Below are positions 22,891 through 29,598 of a stretch of 29,598 nt of DNA, piece by piece. The position numbers and the translations under genes were made by a program. Numbering within the stretch: the stretch's first letter is position 1; every line of letters starts with the position of its first letter. This DNA comes from CAMLDH01 sp966250375 (GTDB lineage: Bacteria; Pseudomonadota; Gammaproteobacteria; Burkholderiales; Burkholderiaceae_D): assembly GCA_966250375.1 (NCBI GenBank), contig CBINHE010000051.1, positions 1 through 29,598 on the forward strand, written 5' to 3'. The notes under the pieces were generated by a model that was given only the letters and a program-made list of their open reading frames with translations, was not told the DNA's origin and did no database searches.

Positions 22891-24105
22891 ATGGATGCTT
22901 TTTTGCTGGCCTATGGCGTCGAGTGGCTGAACTTGCTGGGACGTTGGTTGCATCTGATTACCGGTATCGCGTGGATCGGTGCATCGTTTTATTTTGTATG
23001 GCTCGACAACACGATCAAACCGCCCGAACCGGACTCCGACCTGGCAAGAAAGGGCGTGTCCGGCGAGTTGTGGGCAGTGCATGGCGGCGGCTTTTACAAT
23101 CCACAAAAATATCTGATTGCCCCAAAAGAATTGCCGAAAGAATTGCACTGGTTTAAATGGGAGGCGTATGCGACTTGGCTTTCCGGCTTTGCGCTATTGG
23201 TTGTCGTCTACTATTTCAACGCTTCGGCCATGATGATCGACAAATCCGTGGCGGATTTGTCAAGCTGGCAAGCGATCGGTATTGGCCTCGGTACGTTGCT
23301 CATTGGTTGGGCGGTGTATGACTTGCTGTGCCGTTCGCCGCTCGGCCGGCGAGAAGGTTGGCTCGCTATCGCGATGTATATCCTGATCGTCGCGGCGGCG
23401 TTCGCGCTCTCCAAATTGCTGAGCGGCCGGGCCGCATATATCCACGTCGGCGCGATGATCGGCACCATGATGGTAGGTAACGTGCTAATGGTCATTATCC
23501 CCGGCCAGCGCAAGCTGGTGGATGCCATGATGAACGGCAGGCAGCCGGAAGCGATCCATGGCCAGCGCGCGAAACAACGCAGCGTGCATAACAATTATTT
23601 CACGCTGCCGGTGTTGTTCATCATGATCAGCAATCATTATGCAATGACCTACAGTCATCCCTATAACTGGGTGGTGCTGGCGGTGATCATGGCAGCCGGC
23701 GTGTTGATTCGCCATTTCTTCAATTTGAAACACAAGGGTCGCATTGTCTGGGGCTATCCGGCAGCAGGTGTGGTGCTGCTGCTGGCGGTCGCGCTTACGA
23801 TTGCACCGAAGCCGATAGGCAAACCGCAGGCGGCAAGCGGTTCGGAATACGCGCGCGTGCAAACAGTGATTGCCCGACGTTGCGTGTCCTGCCATTCCGC
23901 GCAGCCGACGCAAGACGGATTCGCAACCGCGCCGGCCGGCATCATGCTGGATACGCCGGAGCTACTGCACCAGCATGCGGCCAAAGTGTATCGGCAAGCG
24001 GTGCAGCTGAAGGCGATGCCGATAGGTAACCTTACGCACATGACCGATGAAGAGCGTGCAATCATTGGCGCGTGGTATGAATCCGGCGCCAAGCAATACC
24101 AATAG
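22891..24105 (+). CDS. puuD: Membrane-bound urate oxidase PuuD with C-terminal cytochrome c domain
   Basis: PuuD is the membrane urate hydroxylase unrelated to soluble uricase. It oxidises urate to 5-hydroxyisourate and hands electrons to its own cytochrome c domain instead of making H2O2. The 404-residue protein has about eight membrane helices with the family segments GRWLHLITGIAWIGASFYFVWLDN, ELWAVHGGGFYNPQKY, HWFKWEAYATWLSGF, HVGAMIGTMMVGNVLMVIIPGQRKLVDAM, RSVHNNYFTLPVLFIMISNHYAMTY and LIRHFFNLKHKG. The C-terminal domain has CVSCH (about residues 331-335) and a distal Met in LKAMPIGNLTHMT. I chose ATG 22891; the upstream in-frame extension to 22822 overlaps the hydrolase gene. A caa3 oxidase, a plausible electron acceptor, is encoded about 12 kb upstream. 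Confidence 0.95.
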   Translation: MDAFLLAYGVEWLNLLGRWLHLITGIAWIGASFYFVWLDNTIKPPEPDSDLARKGVSGELWAVHGGGFYNPQKYLIAPKELPKELHWFKWEAYATWLSGFALLVVVYYFNASAMMIDKSVADLSSWQAIGIGLGTLLIGWAVYDLLCRSPLGRREGWLAIAMYILIVAAAFALSKLLSGRAAYIHVGAMIGTMMVGNVLMVIIPGQRKLVDAMMNGRQPEAIHGQRAKQRSVHNNYFTLPVLFIMISNHYAMTYSHPYNWVVLAVIMAAGVLIRHFFNLKHKGRIVWGYPAAGVVLLLAVALTIAPKPIGKPQAASGSEYARVQTVIARRCVSCHSAQPTQDGFATAPAGIMLDTPELLHQHAAKVYRQAVQLKAMPIGNLTHMTDEERAIIGAWYESGAKQYQ

Positions 24106-24124
24106 AGACGTCAGCGTGTGGACT
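24104..24124 (-). repeat. 21-bp duplicate of a kpsC segment at the end of puuD
   Basis: This stretch is identical to 26799-26819 inside kpsC, where it encodes the conserved VHTLTSL part of the C-terminal domain. It begins within the puuD stop codon. Looser similarity runs to about 24140 with small indels. It may be the remains of a second capsule gene fragment. Confidence 0.5.
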
Positions 24125-24129
24125 CCGCA

Positions 24130-24398
24130 TCCATCTCACAGTTTTTTTATGCGTGGGTACTTAGTACGTCAAGGTTGACCAGCAATGACATGAACAGGCA
24201 GAAAAGCGCACATCTCCCAAGGCTATGCAAATAGGCTTTCATGGTTTCCCCGCTGCGTTTTTCCCTCTCTGGTCCAACAAGGGGGCATAGCGACGGCGCG
24301 GGCTTGCGATCATCGGTATTGCCAGGCGCAAGTTTCATGTCCAGCAGTTCGCCGCGATGATGGATCACAATATGGCGCTGGAATCCGTACTGGGCCTA
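24130..24398 (-). pseudogene. Degraded IS982-like transposase remnant
   Basis: On minus, translation from about 24395 reads QYGFQRHIVIHHRGELLDMKLAPGNTDDRKPAP in segments. This matches the conserved central part of IS982-family transposases (YGFKLH..., GELL.F.LTPGN.DDR.P). A stop sits just upstream at 24396-24398. After RKPAP the match fades and the usual GKLFGDKGY block is missing. A weakly similar tail (about 24145-24180) appears in a different frame. No full-length element and no terminal inverted repeats are visible. It lies between the urate cluster and the acquired capsule genes. The whole 24106-24470 gap holds nothing else that I can support. Confidence 0.6.
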
Positions 24399-24470
24399 TC
24401 CGACGAAAAGCGCTATCTTGATCGCTGACAAGCCCTAGACGAATCTTGATAATTGATCTGTTTCTGGTTT

Positions 24471-26312
24471 TCAAAGCAATGCATCGTGAATGTAAAAAAT
24501 TCTTGATGCGAATTGATAAGCTGACCTGGCATTGATTTTCATCAATTTATCAAATTCACCAGCAAGATCGTCTGGCAAAATATTCTGCAAATATGAGTTG
24601 CTTAAAGAAGATGCTGCCATATTAACTTTCTTTGACATAAATAATGGCAAATCAACCCAGCGCATCGTTGGCTTCTTGCCTGATCTTCTTTGGACGTTTT
24701 TTTCTTTAGATTTTTGTGCCGCGCTTTGCCAAGCGGTTCTGTCTTCATTCATAAATAATTCTGCTCCCCCTTTGAGAGAGCGGTGATCCGAAGCTAGTTC
24801 TCTGAACGGATTGCCTCCCTCAAATCGCAAGTCAGTAAGCACAGGATGCAGTTCCCGCAAGACATCAAAGATAACCCTGTTTTTGCTTCTCTCATCATAG
24901 CCAATTGCTCGCGAGGCGCCCAATAGATCAGCCGATTGAAGCGGATACCAAGTCAAGCGGTCATGATAGAACGTGAACCCTCTGAGACCACAATGTGCGC
25001 GATTTCTATGGAAGAGGTAGTGGTCTTCTATCTTTTCCCTTAACGAGTCCCCCGGCAAAGAATCAAGTTCGTCACTGAGTGCAGACACGAGTAACTGCAA
25101 CTGATCTTTACTGTAGAAGGATTTTATGGCCGAGCTACTAACAAGAGAGTCAGAAAATCCCTTAACGGTACTCTGTGTCGCGAGCTGACGCGTAACCACC
25201 GCGCCCCAAAATGTACGATATATTTCGCCGTTCGCCCCCCCGATAGCTATTTCAGTGCGATTCAAGCCTTTGTTCGCCCACGCTCCGCAACCATATCGGT
25301 GATACTGACCAAAGAAATAACTTCTCCATAGTTTCAAGCCCTCATCTAAAGAGACGGGAGATTGCTCGGTTTCATCGCCCTCATAAAATTGCGCGCCAAA
25401 CAAATTGGAGACTCCGCATGAAACGGCCAAATCATCTCCTGGGAAATCAAGTGTATTGATCCTTACTCGGCTTCTCCAGTTATTTGTATTTATGGCAGAG
25501 CTAAATACCATTCTGCTATCTTTGCCAGCGGTAAGGTCAACAATTGGCACCTCAAAATCTTCATCATTAATAGCAGCAGCTGTATTTTCTACTATTTTAT
25601 CTATGCCTCTCTTTATCAATATTTCATAATCCGAGCTCGACACTCTTTTTAAATTTGAGAATTGCGATTTCTCTATGCGAGAGAGTTTGCCATCTTTAAT
25701 TGAAACCAGACAGTCAACTGGGATGTGCTCTACGCCTTTAATCGCCGTCCTCCGAAGGCTGGATTGCTGGGAGAAAAATTCGTGATGACTGAACAAAAAG
25801 GACATTACAACAGCTTCATCCGGATAAATAATTATCCCCAAATGCTTCATCACCAGTCGATGCAAATGCAGCCGATTGCTGGCGATTGCACATCCATTAT
25901 GTGGAGATGCAAAAATTTGACCGTATCCAAATAAGTCATTTGCGATTCGAGTTTTGCTTGCTCGAACATCAAACATAACAAAAGAGCCGCATTCTGGATC
26001 TATTTGATCAAATAGATTACTTGTCGGTTTCTTCCATGGGACATAGAGCTTACTGCTTACTTTTGCAATCCCGGAGATCGCAAAGGCAGATTTTTCACCC
26101 TCGTTGATTAGAACATTGTCCAAGTTTGGCGATATTATCAATAGCGACTCAGATTGGCTGAACCTTAATTCATACAATCCTATGCCGTCATAACTTAATC
26201 CATCCTTGAGATTTCTAATCTTAGAAGGATCAAAATCGACTGCATTGACTAATGCAAAATCCAGATACGGCTCTGGTAGTTGAAAAAAGTCACTCTCAAT
26301 TTTATTTTTCAT
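24471..26312 (-). CDS. Asparagine-synthase-like protein, low-GC, capsule-associated
   Basis: This 613-residue protein resembles class B asparagine synthetases. The second half carries a PP-loop ATP site, VDLTAGKDSRMVFSSA (about residues 258-273), and AIGGANGEIYRTFWG (about 356-370) in the place of the synthetase GG.GGE loop. The N-terminal half resembles a glutamine-amidotransferase fold but lacks the catalytic N-terminal Cys. It therefore probably does not use glutamine in the standard way and may act on another nucleophile. Such genes are common in polysaccharide loci, where amidation of uronic acids has been suggested; that role is inference here. Composition is far more AT-rich than its neighbours, indicating transfer. 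I chose ATG 26312, with AAGGGA upstream; a GTG at 26321 is possible. kpsC on the same strand ends 182 bp upstream. Confidence 0.75.
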   Translation of the reverse strand: MKNKIESDFFQLPEPYLDFALVNAVDFDPSKIRNLKDGLSYDGIGLYELRFSQSESLLIISPNLDNVLINEGEKSAFAISGIAKVSSKLYVPWKKPTSNLFDQIDPECGSFVMFDVRASKTRIANDLFGYGQIFASPHNGCAIASNRLHLHRLVMKHLGIIIYPDEAVVMSFLFSHHEFFSQQSSLRRTAIKGVEHIPVDCLVSIKDGKLSRIEKSQFSNLKRVSSSDYEILIKRGIDKIVENTAAAINDEDFEVPIVDLTAGKDSRMVFSSAINTNNWRSRVRINTLDFPGDDLAVSCGVSNLFGAQFYEGDETEQSPVSLDEGLKLWRSYFFGQYHRYGCGAWANKGLNRTEIAIGGANGEIYRTFWGAVVTRQLATQSTVKGFSDSLVSSSAIKSFYSKDQLQLLVSALSDELDSLPGDSLREKIEDHYLFHRNRAHCGLRGFTFYHDRLTWYPLQSADLLGASRAIGYDERSKNRVIFDVLRELHPVLTDLRFEGGNPFRELASDHRSLKGGAELFMNEDRTAWQSAAQKSKEKNVQRRSGKKPTMRWVDLPLFMSKKVNMAASSLSNSYLQNILPDDLAGEFDKLMKINARSAYQFASRIFYIHDALL

Positions 26313-26494
26313 TGCAGTCACATCCCTTATCGAGATAATTATTTAAATCACGAGCGTAAGCGGTCATCCGGCGGAGTTGTCGGCGCGATAAGCAGAGCGC
26401 GATATTCGTATGCCAATGTTCAAACAAAAATTTTCTGTCTGCTTTCGAGCTACCCAGGGCGAAGCTTTTTTAGCTGCGGGCTGAATAAATGCAT

Positions 26495-28777
26495 TCAGTC
26501 ATTGAATAATCCGTATATCCGCCGCAAGCCCTTGCGCCACCAAGGCGACGTCAATGTGGTATTTTCCCGCCAGGCGAGCAATTCATCCAGCGCGCGCTCC
26601 GGCGTAGTGAACTTGCCCGTGGTCCGACTCACATAAGTCGGATACAAAATCAATACCCCCGCCACCAGCGCATCCAAAGACAATTTGCGCGTGCGTCGTG
26701 CGGGGAGCGACATATCCTGCGTCAATCCCCAGCCGGCATAAAACGGTTGACCGTAACAGACCACCCGCTTGCCTCGCAATAGAGCCTCAAATCCGGTCAG
26801 AGACGTCAGCGTGTGGACTTCATCGATCTGCAGCAATAGCGCACCCATCGACACCTCCACCACGACCTCGTCGCACCAGCGCGCAGCATCGTTCTCGTCC
26901 TGCCCTTGGCGGCGCAAACCCGCAACCACATCCGGGTGGGGTTTGTAGAGGAGATACGCGTCCGGATTGGCTTTCCGTACTGCACGCAACAGGTCGAGAT
27001 TCTTGCAAATACCCGGTGCGCCATACGCCAGCGAGGCATCCGACTCCACTTGGCCGGGCACGAGAATCACGCGTTGCGTTGCCGGCGTTATCCCTCCCTC
27101 CATGGAGGCATGGGTATCTACACCTCTTTGCAATGCCATGAATGCTCCCTCTCCCGCAGGCGGGAGAGGGTTGGGGGCGAAGCAGGAAATTCGGACAGCC
27201 TGCTGTCCGCCTGCGTAGCGGCACAGGCTTGCAAGCCTGTGCGCGCCCTGCAAGGGAGGGGGCTTGTCAAGGCCGCTTCTCTTGCCATCACCCTCAAAGC
27301 AGTGCTTTGAGTCCTCAACCCTTCTGCCGCCTGCGGGAGAAGGGAGCTGAGAATGTGTTTGTGGCCGCTGCCACCGCACAGTGCCCACGTTATATTTCGT
27401 CAATCCCGCTGCCACCAAGCGCTCCCGCAACATGCGGGCACGCAGCAGGAGCGATGCCTCGAATTCGGTATGTTGCAGAATCTGTTCCAGATCGGATGGT
27501 TGGGTCGCATCGTAATAGATGCCGCGCTCATCAATGACCCAGGACAAGGGGCGTATCAGATCCGCACCCAGACCCACCGAACGCAGAAACCCATCCTCCA
27601 GCCGCACGATGCGGCGGATGCCTTTACCGTCTACACCCTCACGCCGCCCCCACACGGCCAGCATTGCCTCGTTCGGCACCTGATCCATCCGGTGCACGAA
27701 CTTGACGTCGCTGCCCTGAAAGAATGCCCGCACAATCGGCTTCTTCCAATTGGAAAACCCCGGCGCATAGACTTCTGGCGCAAACCGTTCACGCATCCGT
27801 CGCTGCAAGCCCATCCACGCGATTAATCGCTCCGGCTCGCAACGTTCGCCGGTTTCCGGATCGATATAGCGCGGGTATTCCACTAGCGCCGCATGCACCA
27901 GATTCTCCAGCGGCACAGGGTGACGCCGATCAGGCGCGCGCAATTCATCCTCCGTGAGCCCCCATCCTGCATAAAACGGCATCCCGAAGGTACGCACGCG
28001 CTTACCCCACAACAGACCCTCGAAACCTATTTGCGACGTGACGACATACACGGCGTGAGCGTGTTCGATAAGGGAAACCGGATGGACGTCCTGACCAAGA
28101 ATCCGGATACGGGGATTGCGCGCTAATGTCGCCAGGTCGAAATGCCCCTTCTTGCCACCGGCCATGACTTCTGGATGGACCTTGAGCACCACGGTACAAG
28201 CAGGATTTTCTGTCAGTGCAGCCTCCAGCATCCGGTCAAAGCAGGAAGCGTCGGCCAAACCAAATCGAATCGATGCGTCACCCAAAGTCTGGTCGACTAC
28301 GAGGACATAGCCGGGCGAACTTCGGTCTCGGTCGGTGCCACGACGCAGTTCGTCTATGTTGCTTGCTTCTCGCGCATGATTGTATTTGGAGACACGTGAT
28401 CTTCGCCACCTTTCGGTCAGGCTGGCCGCGCGAGCTTGTTCGTCTGCCGTGCTTGGTGCGCCAATTAACACTTCCAGCCGCGAAGCCGTTGTCGCATCGT
28501 AGTAAATGCCAAGGTCGTCCACCACGATGGATAGCGGCGCCTCATTCTTGCCTAATCCAATAGAGCGCAAAAAACCGTCTTCAATGCAGGTAAACGGAAT
28601 CGCGCCGGCTTGTGCGACGCGTGCGGCACGCTTGCCGTAACGACGACGCCCCCAACCCAGCGTTGCATCGAGCCCGATGGGTGTGCTGAAAAAAACAGGT
28701 ACGATTTCAGCATCCATCAACTCGCCAAGTGCCGGCAAGCGGCGAAGTCCACGGTTGAATACACCGAAACGCTTCAA
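26495..28777 (-). CDS. kpsC: KpsC/LipB capsule beta-Kdo transferase with in-frame repeat insertion
   Basis: KpsC adds beta-Kdo residues to the phosphatidylglycerol anchor of group 2-type capsules, in the cytoplasm at the inner membrane. The protein has two related Capsule_synth domains. The first (to about residue 310) shows CIEDGFLRSIGLG, VVDDLGIYYDATTASRLEVLI, YVLVVDQTLGDASI, VLKVHPEVMAGGKKG, YVVTSQIGFEGLLWGKRVRTFGMPFYAGWGLTEDE. The second shows LEDGFLRSVGLGADLI, VIDERGIYYDATQPSDLE, LTKYNVG, RVILVPGQVESDASLAYG, LYKPHPDVVAG, VHTLTSLTGFEALLRGKRVVCYGQPFYAGWGLT. Between LTKYNVG and RVILVPGQ, about 95 extra residues derive from palindromic repeat DNA, where other KpsC proteins have a short linker. 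I chose TTG 28777, which has AGGTGA upstream and overlaps the preceding stop (TTGA); TTG 28816 is an alternative. Confidence 0.9.
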   Translation of the reverse strand: MKRFGVFNRGLRRLPALGELMDAEIVPVFFSTPIGLDATLGWGRRRYGKRAARVAQAGAIPFTCIEDGFLRSIGLGKNEAPLSIVVDDLGIYYDATTASRLEVLIGAPSTADEQARAASLTERWRRSRVSKYNHAREASNIDELRRGTDRDRSSPGYVLVVDQTLGDASIRFGLADASCFDRMLEAALTENPACTVVLKVHPEVMAGGKKGHFDLATLARNPRIRILGQDVHPVSLIEHAHAVYVVTSQIGFEGLLWGKRVRTFGMPFYAGWGLTEDELRAPDRRHPVPLENLVHAALVEYPRYIDPETGERCEPERLIAWMGLQRRMRERFAPEVYAPGFSNWKKPIVRAFFQGSDVKFVHRMDQVPNEAMLAVWGRREGVDGKGIRRIVRLEDGFLRSVGLGADLIRPLSWVIDERGIYYDATQPSDLEQILQHTEFEASLLLRARMLRERLVAAGLTKYNVGTVRWQRPQTHSQLPSPAGGRRVEDSKHCFEGDGKRSGLDKPPPLQGAHRLASLCRYAGGQQAVRISCFAPNPLPPAGEGAFMALQRGVDTHASMEGGITPATQRVILVPGQVESDASLAYGAPGICKNLDLLRAVRKANPDAYLLYKPHPDVVAGLRRQGQDENDAARWCDEVVVEVSMGALLLQIDEVHTLTSLTGFEALLRGKRVVCYGQPFYAGWGLTQDMSLPARRTRKLSLDALVAGVLILYPTYVSRTTGKFTTPERALDELLAWRENTTLTSPWWRKGLRRIYGLFND
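26799..26819 (-). repeat. 21-bp segment of kpsC duplicated at 24104-24124
   Basis: This is the exact partner of the copy at the end of puuD. Here it lies in frame in the conserved VHTLTSLTGFEALLRG motif, so this is the ancestral location. Confidence 0.5.
27075..27360 (-). repeat. Composite palindromic repeat cassette inserted in kpsC
   Basis: This segment is packed with palindromes: CCTCCATGGAGG (27093-27104); CCCTCTCCCGC-AG-GCGGGAGAGGG (27147-27170); an 8-bp-stem hairpin (27192-27209); a perfect 22-bp palindrome (27221-27242); CTCAAAGC-AGT-GCTTTGAG (27293-27311); and CCCTTCTGCCGC..GCGGGAGAAGGG (27319-27344). It encodes about 95 low-complexity residues (for example LPSPAGGRRVED, NPLPPAGEGAF) with no stop and in the kpsC frame. 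The GCGGGAGAGGG type of hairpin is common in intergenic DNA of related bacteria. The ends are estimated from where the conserved KpsC sequence stops and resumes. Confidence 0.75.
27192..27256 (-). repeat. Structured repeat element, copy B (inside kpsC)
   Basis: On minus this starts with the same CCCTTGCAGGGCGC as copy A at 16904. It then has a hairpin around GGCTTGCAAGCC and a second hairpin CGGACAGC-AG-GCTGTCCG. It matches copy A at 47 of 65 positions without gaps, with paired substitutions in both stems. It is translated as part of the kpsC insertion. Confidence 0.7.
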
Positions 28778-29598
28778 GAAATCACCTGCGCTATCTGCTG
28801 CAGGCGATGCTCCCAAGTGTGCGCAGACAGCACATGTTTTGCTCCCGCTTGTGCCCGCTCAAGATCTTCGCTGGACGGGCCGTGCTTTAGCCGCAACAGT
28901 AACGCATCCATCTCTTCCACGTCCCGCACCACATGACAGAAGTCCTTGAGGTGCCCCTCGACTGCGGGACTGGGATTTGTCACTGCAATGCCGCCACAGG
29001 CGATTATCTCTACTAACCTTCGTGAGAACATGGTGGAAGAATTTTCCACCGTATTGACGTTGAGGGAGACCAGATAGTCCTTGTAAATTTGTGCGGTCTG
29101 CACGTGAGGTACTGCAGGTAAAATTGTCAGCCCTGGCATGGCGGGGTAGCGGTAGTTGGCCGACTCTCGGGCTGAGTTGCGGTCAAATACGGTCAGTCCA
29201 AGACCTGCTCGCGTTACCGCTCCAAACATCATGTCTTGCCAATTGCGCCGCCGATCATGAATATGATGACTGTAGCTTCCGACAAAATTGGCGCTTTGAT
29301 GTTTGAAGTTGAACCCGGAAAAATAGTGGGTAGCTGGTTGTGCTGCAAACATCAACACATCAACAGACACGTTTGAATCTACTACGGCGCGGTAACGCGG
29401 AACGCACCTATCATCGACGGTAAAGATATGCTCGAATAACTTCGCACTATCTATAAAACGGTCGAAGTGGACGCCGTCCTCTTTGTTCCAAAATACTGTG
29501 GGGATGCCAAGATCACGGGCACAGGCCACCATCTTCGCAAGCGTAGTGTTATTGCGTTTCGGATAGTCGGGATACGCCGCGATCTTGAACTTCCATGC
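28774..29598 (-). CDS. Glycosyltransferase, CgeB-like, 5'-truncated by window edge
   Basis: The reading frame is open to the right end of the window, so the start lies outside; at least 274 residues are seen. The pattern resembles CgeB/DUF3880-type glycosyltransferases with a GT-B fold: IPTVFWNKEDGVHFDRFIDSAKLFEHIFTVDDRCVPRYR, then ANFVGSYSHHIHDRRRNWQDMM, LTVFDRNSA, IYKDYLVSLNVNTVENSSTMFSRRLVEIIACGGIAVTNPSPAVEGHL (the nucleotide-sugar region near the C-terminus) and WEHRLQQIAQVI. It probably builds part of the capsule or another surface glycan. The specificity cannot be told from sequence. An internal ATG at 29532 is not necessarily the start. Its stop overlaps the chosen kpsC start as TTGA, so the two are likely coupled. 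Confidence 0.75.
   Translation of the reverse strand, partial: AWKFKIAAYPDYPKRNNTTLAKMVACARDLGIPTVFWNKEDGVHFDRFIDSAKLFEHIFTVDDRCVPRYRAVVDSNVSVDVLMFAAQPATHYFSGFNFKHQSANFVGSYSHHIHDRRRNWQDMMFGAVTRAGLGLTVFDRNSARESANYRYPAMPGLTILPAVPHVQTAQIYKDYLVSLNVNTVENSSTMFSRRLVEIIACGGIAVTNPSPAVEGHLKDFCHVVRDVEEMDALLLRLKHGPSSEDLERAQAGAKHVLSAHTWEHRLQQIAQVIS

Noticed and set aside
27093..27344. CRISPR-like array in the palindrome-rich part of kpsC
   Set aside because: The palindromes differ from each other and there are no uniform repeats or spacers.
27142..27537. Plus-strand ORFs opposite the kpsC insertion
   Set aside because: Palindromes naturally leave both strands open. The minus frame is tied to the conserved kpsC domains and the plus frames are not.

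Overview
The window looks like chromosome of a Burkholderiales betaproteobacterium, most likely Oxalobacteraceae (Herminiimonas/Janthinobacterium-like). The evidence is gene content and order: trmL, comF, a BioC-like methyltransferase, DUF2244, a caa3-type cytochrome oxidase/assembly cluster with DUF2970 and DUF2909, and rpoH. A perfect CIRCE element upstream of rpoH also fits, because HrcA control of rpoH is a known betaproteobacterial trait. The lineage is inferred from gene content, not from a database search.

Layout. (1) 1-424: an AT-rich orphan ORF, followed by palindromic repeats. (2) 707-4358, minus strand: a secreted di-heme cytochrome c peroxidase and a hybrid histidine kinase, 28 bp apart. 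(3) 4719-5955, minus: trmL and comF. (4) 6021-16776, plus: BioC-like methyltransferase, DUF2244, then the terminal oxidase module: coxB (with a fused cytochrome c domain), coxA, a 35-aa assembly protein, cox11/ctaG, DUF2970, coxC, [DUF2909 on minus], SURF1, an Sco-like protein, ctaA, ctaB and an SCO lipoprotein. Two strong bidirectional terminators bracket the second half. (5) 17051-17938, minus: rpoH with its CIRCE operator. (6) 18315-24105: purine catabolism. A divergent cluster encodes HIU hydrolase and the membrane urate oxidase PuuD (plus), and PuuE allantoinase and a UraD-AllC fusion (minus). A convergent glycerate 2-kinase lies beside them. Together these five genes carry out urate -> 5-hydroxyisourate -> OHCU -> allantoin -> allantoate -> ureidoglycine/ureidoglycolate, and the kinase would serve the glyoxylate-to-glycerate branch. 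PuuD carries its own cytochrome c, so its electrons could reach the caa3 oxidase encoded 7 kb away. (7) 24106-29598, minus: a degraded IS982-like transposase, a low-GC asparagine-synthase-like gene, a KpsC-type capsule gene and the 3' part of a glycosyltransferase. This looks like the edge of an acquired capsule locus.

The most interesting signal is a family of structured repeats. A 65-bp element between the SCO gene and rpoH (16904-16968) aligns without gaps to a segment inside kpsC (27192-27256, opposite strand) at 47/65 positions. Many of the differences are compensatory: six base pairs in two predicted hairpins change on both sides and still pair. The kpsC copy sits in a roughly 285-bp cassette of palindromes that keeps the reading frame open and inserts about 95 residues between two conserved KpsC motifs. 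It is therefore a palindromic repeat that has become protein-coding.

Other notable points are a 21-bp duplication linking the end of puuD to kpsC, paired GGGACAG hairpins in two gaps of the cox operon, a widely spaced inverted repeat in the urate-gene divergent promoter, and a C8 tract inside an out-of-frame upstream ORF of the HIU hydrolase. No tRNA, rRNA or CRISPR array was seen.
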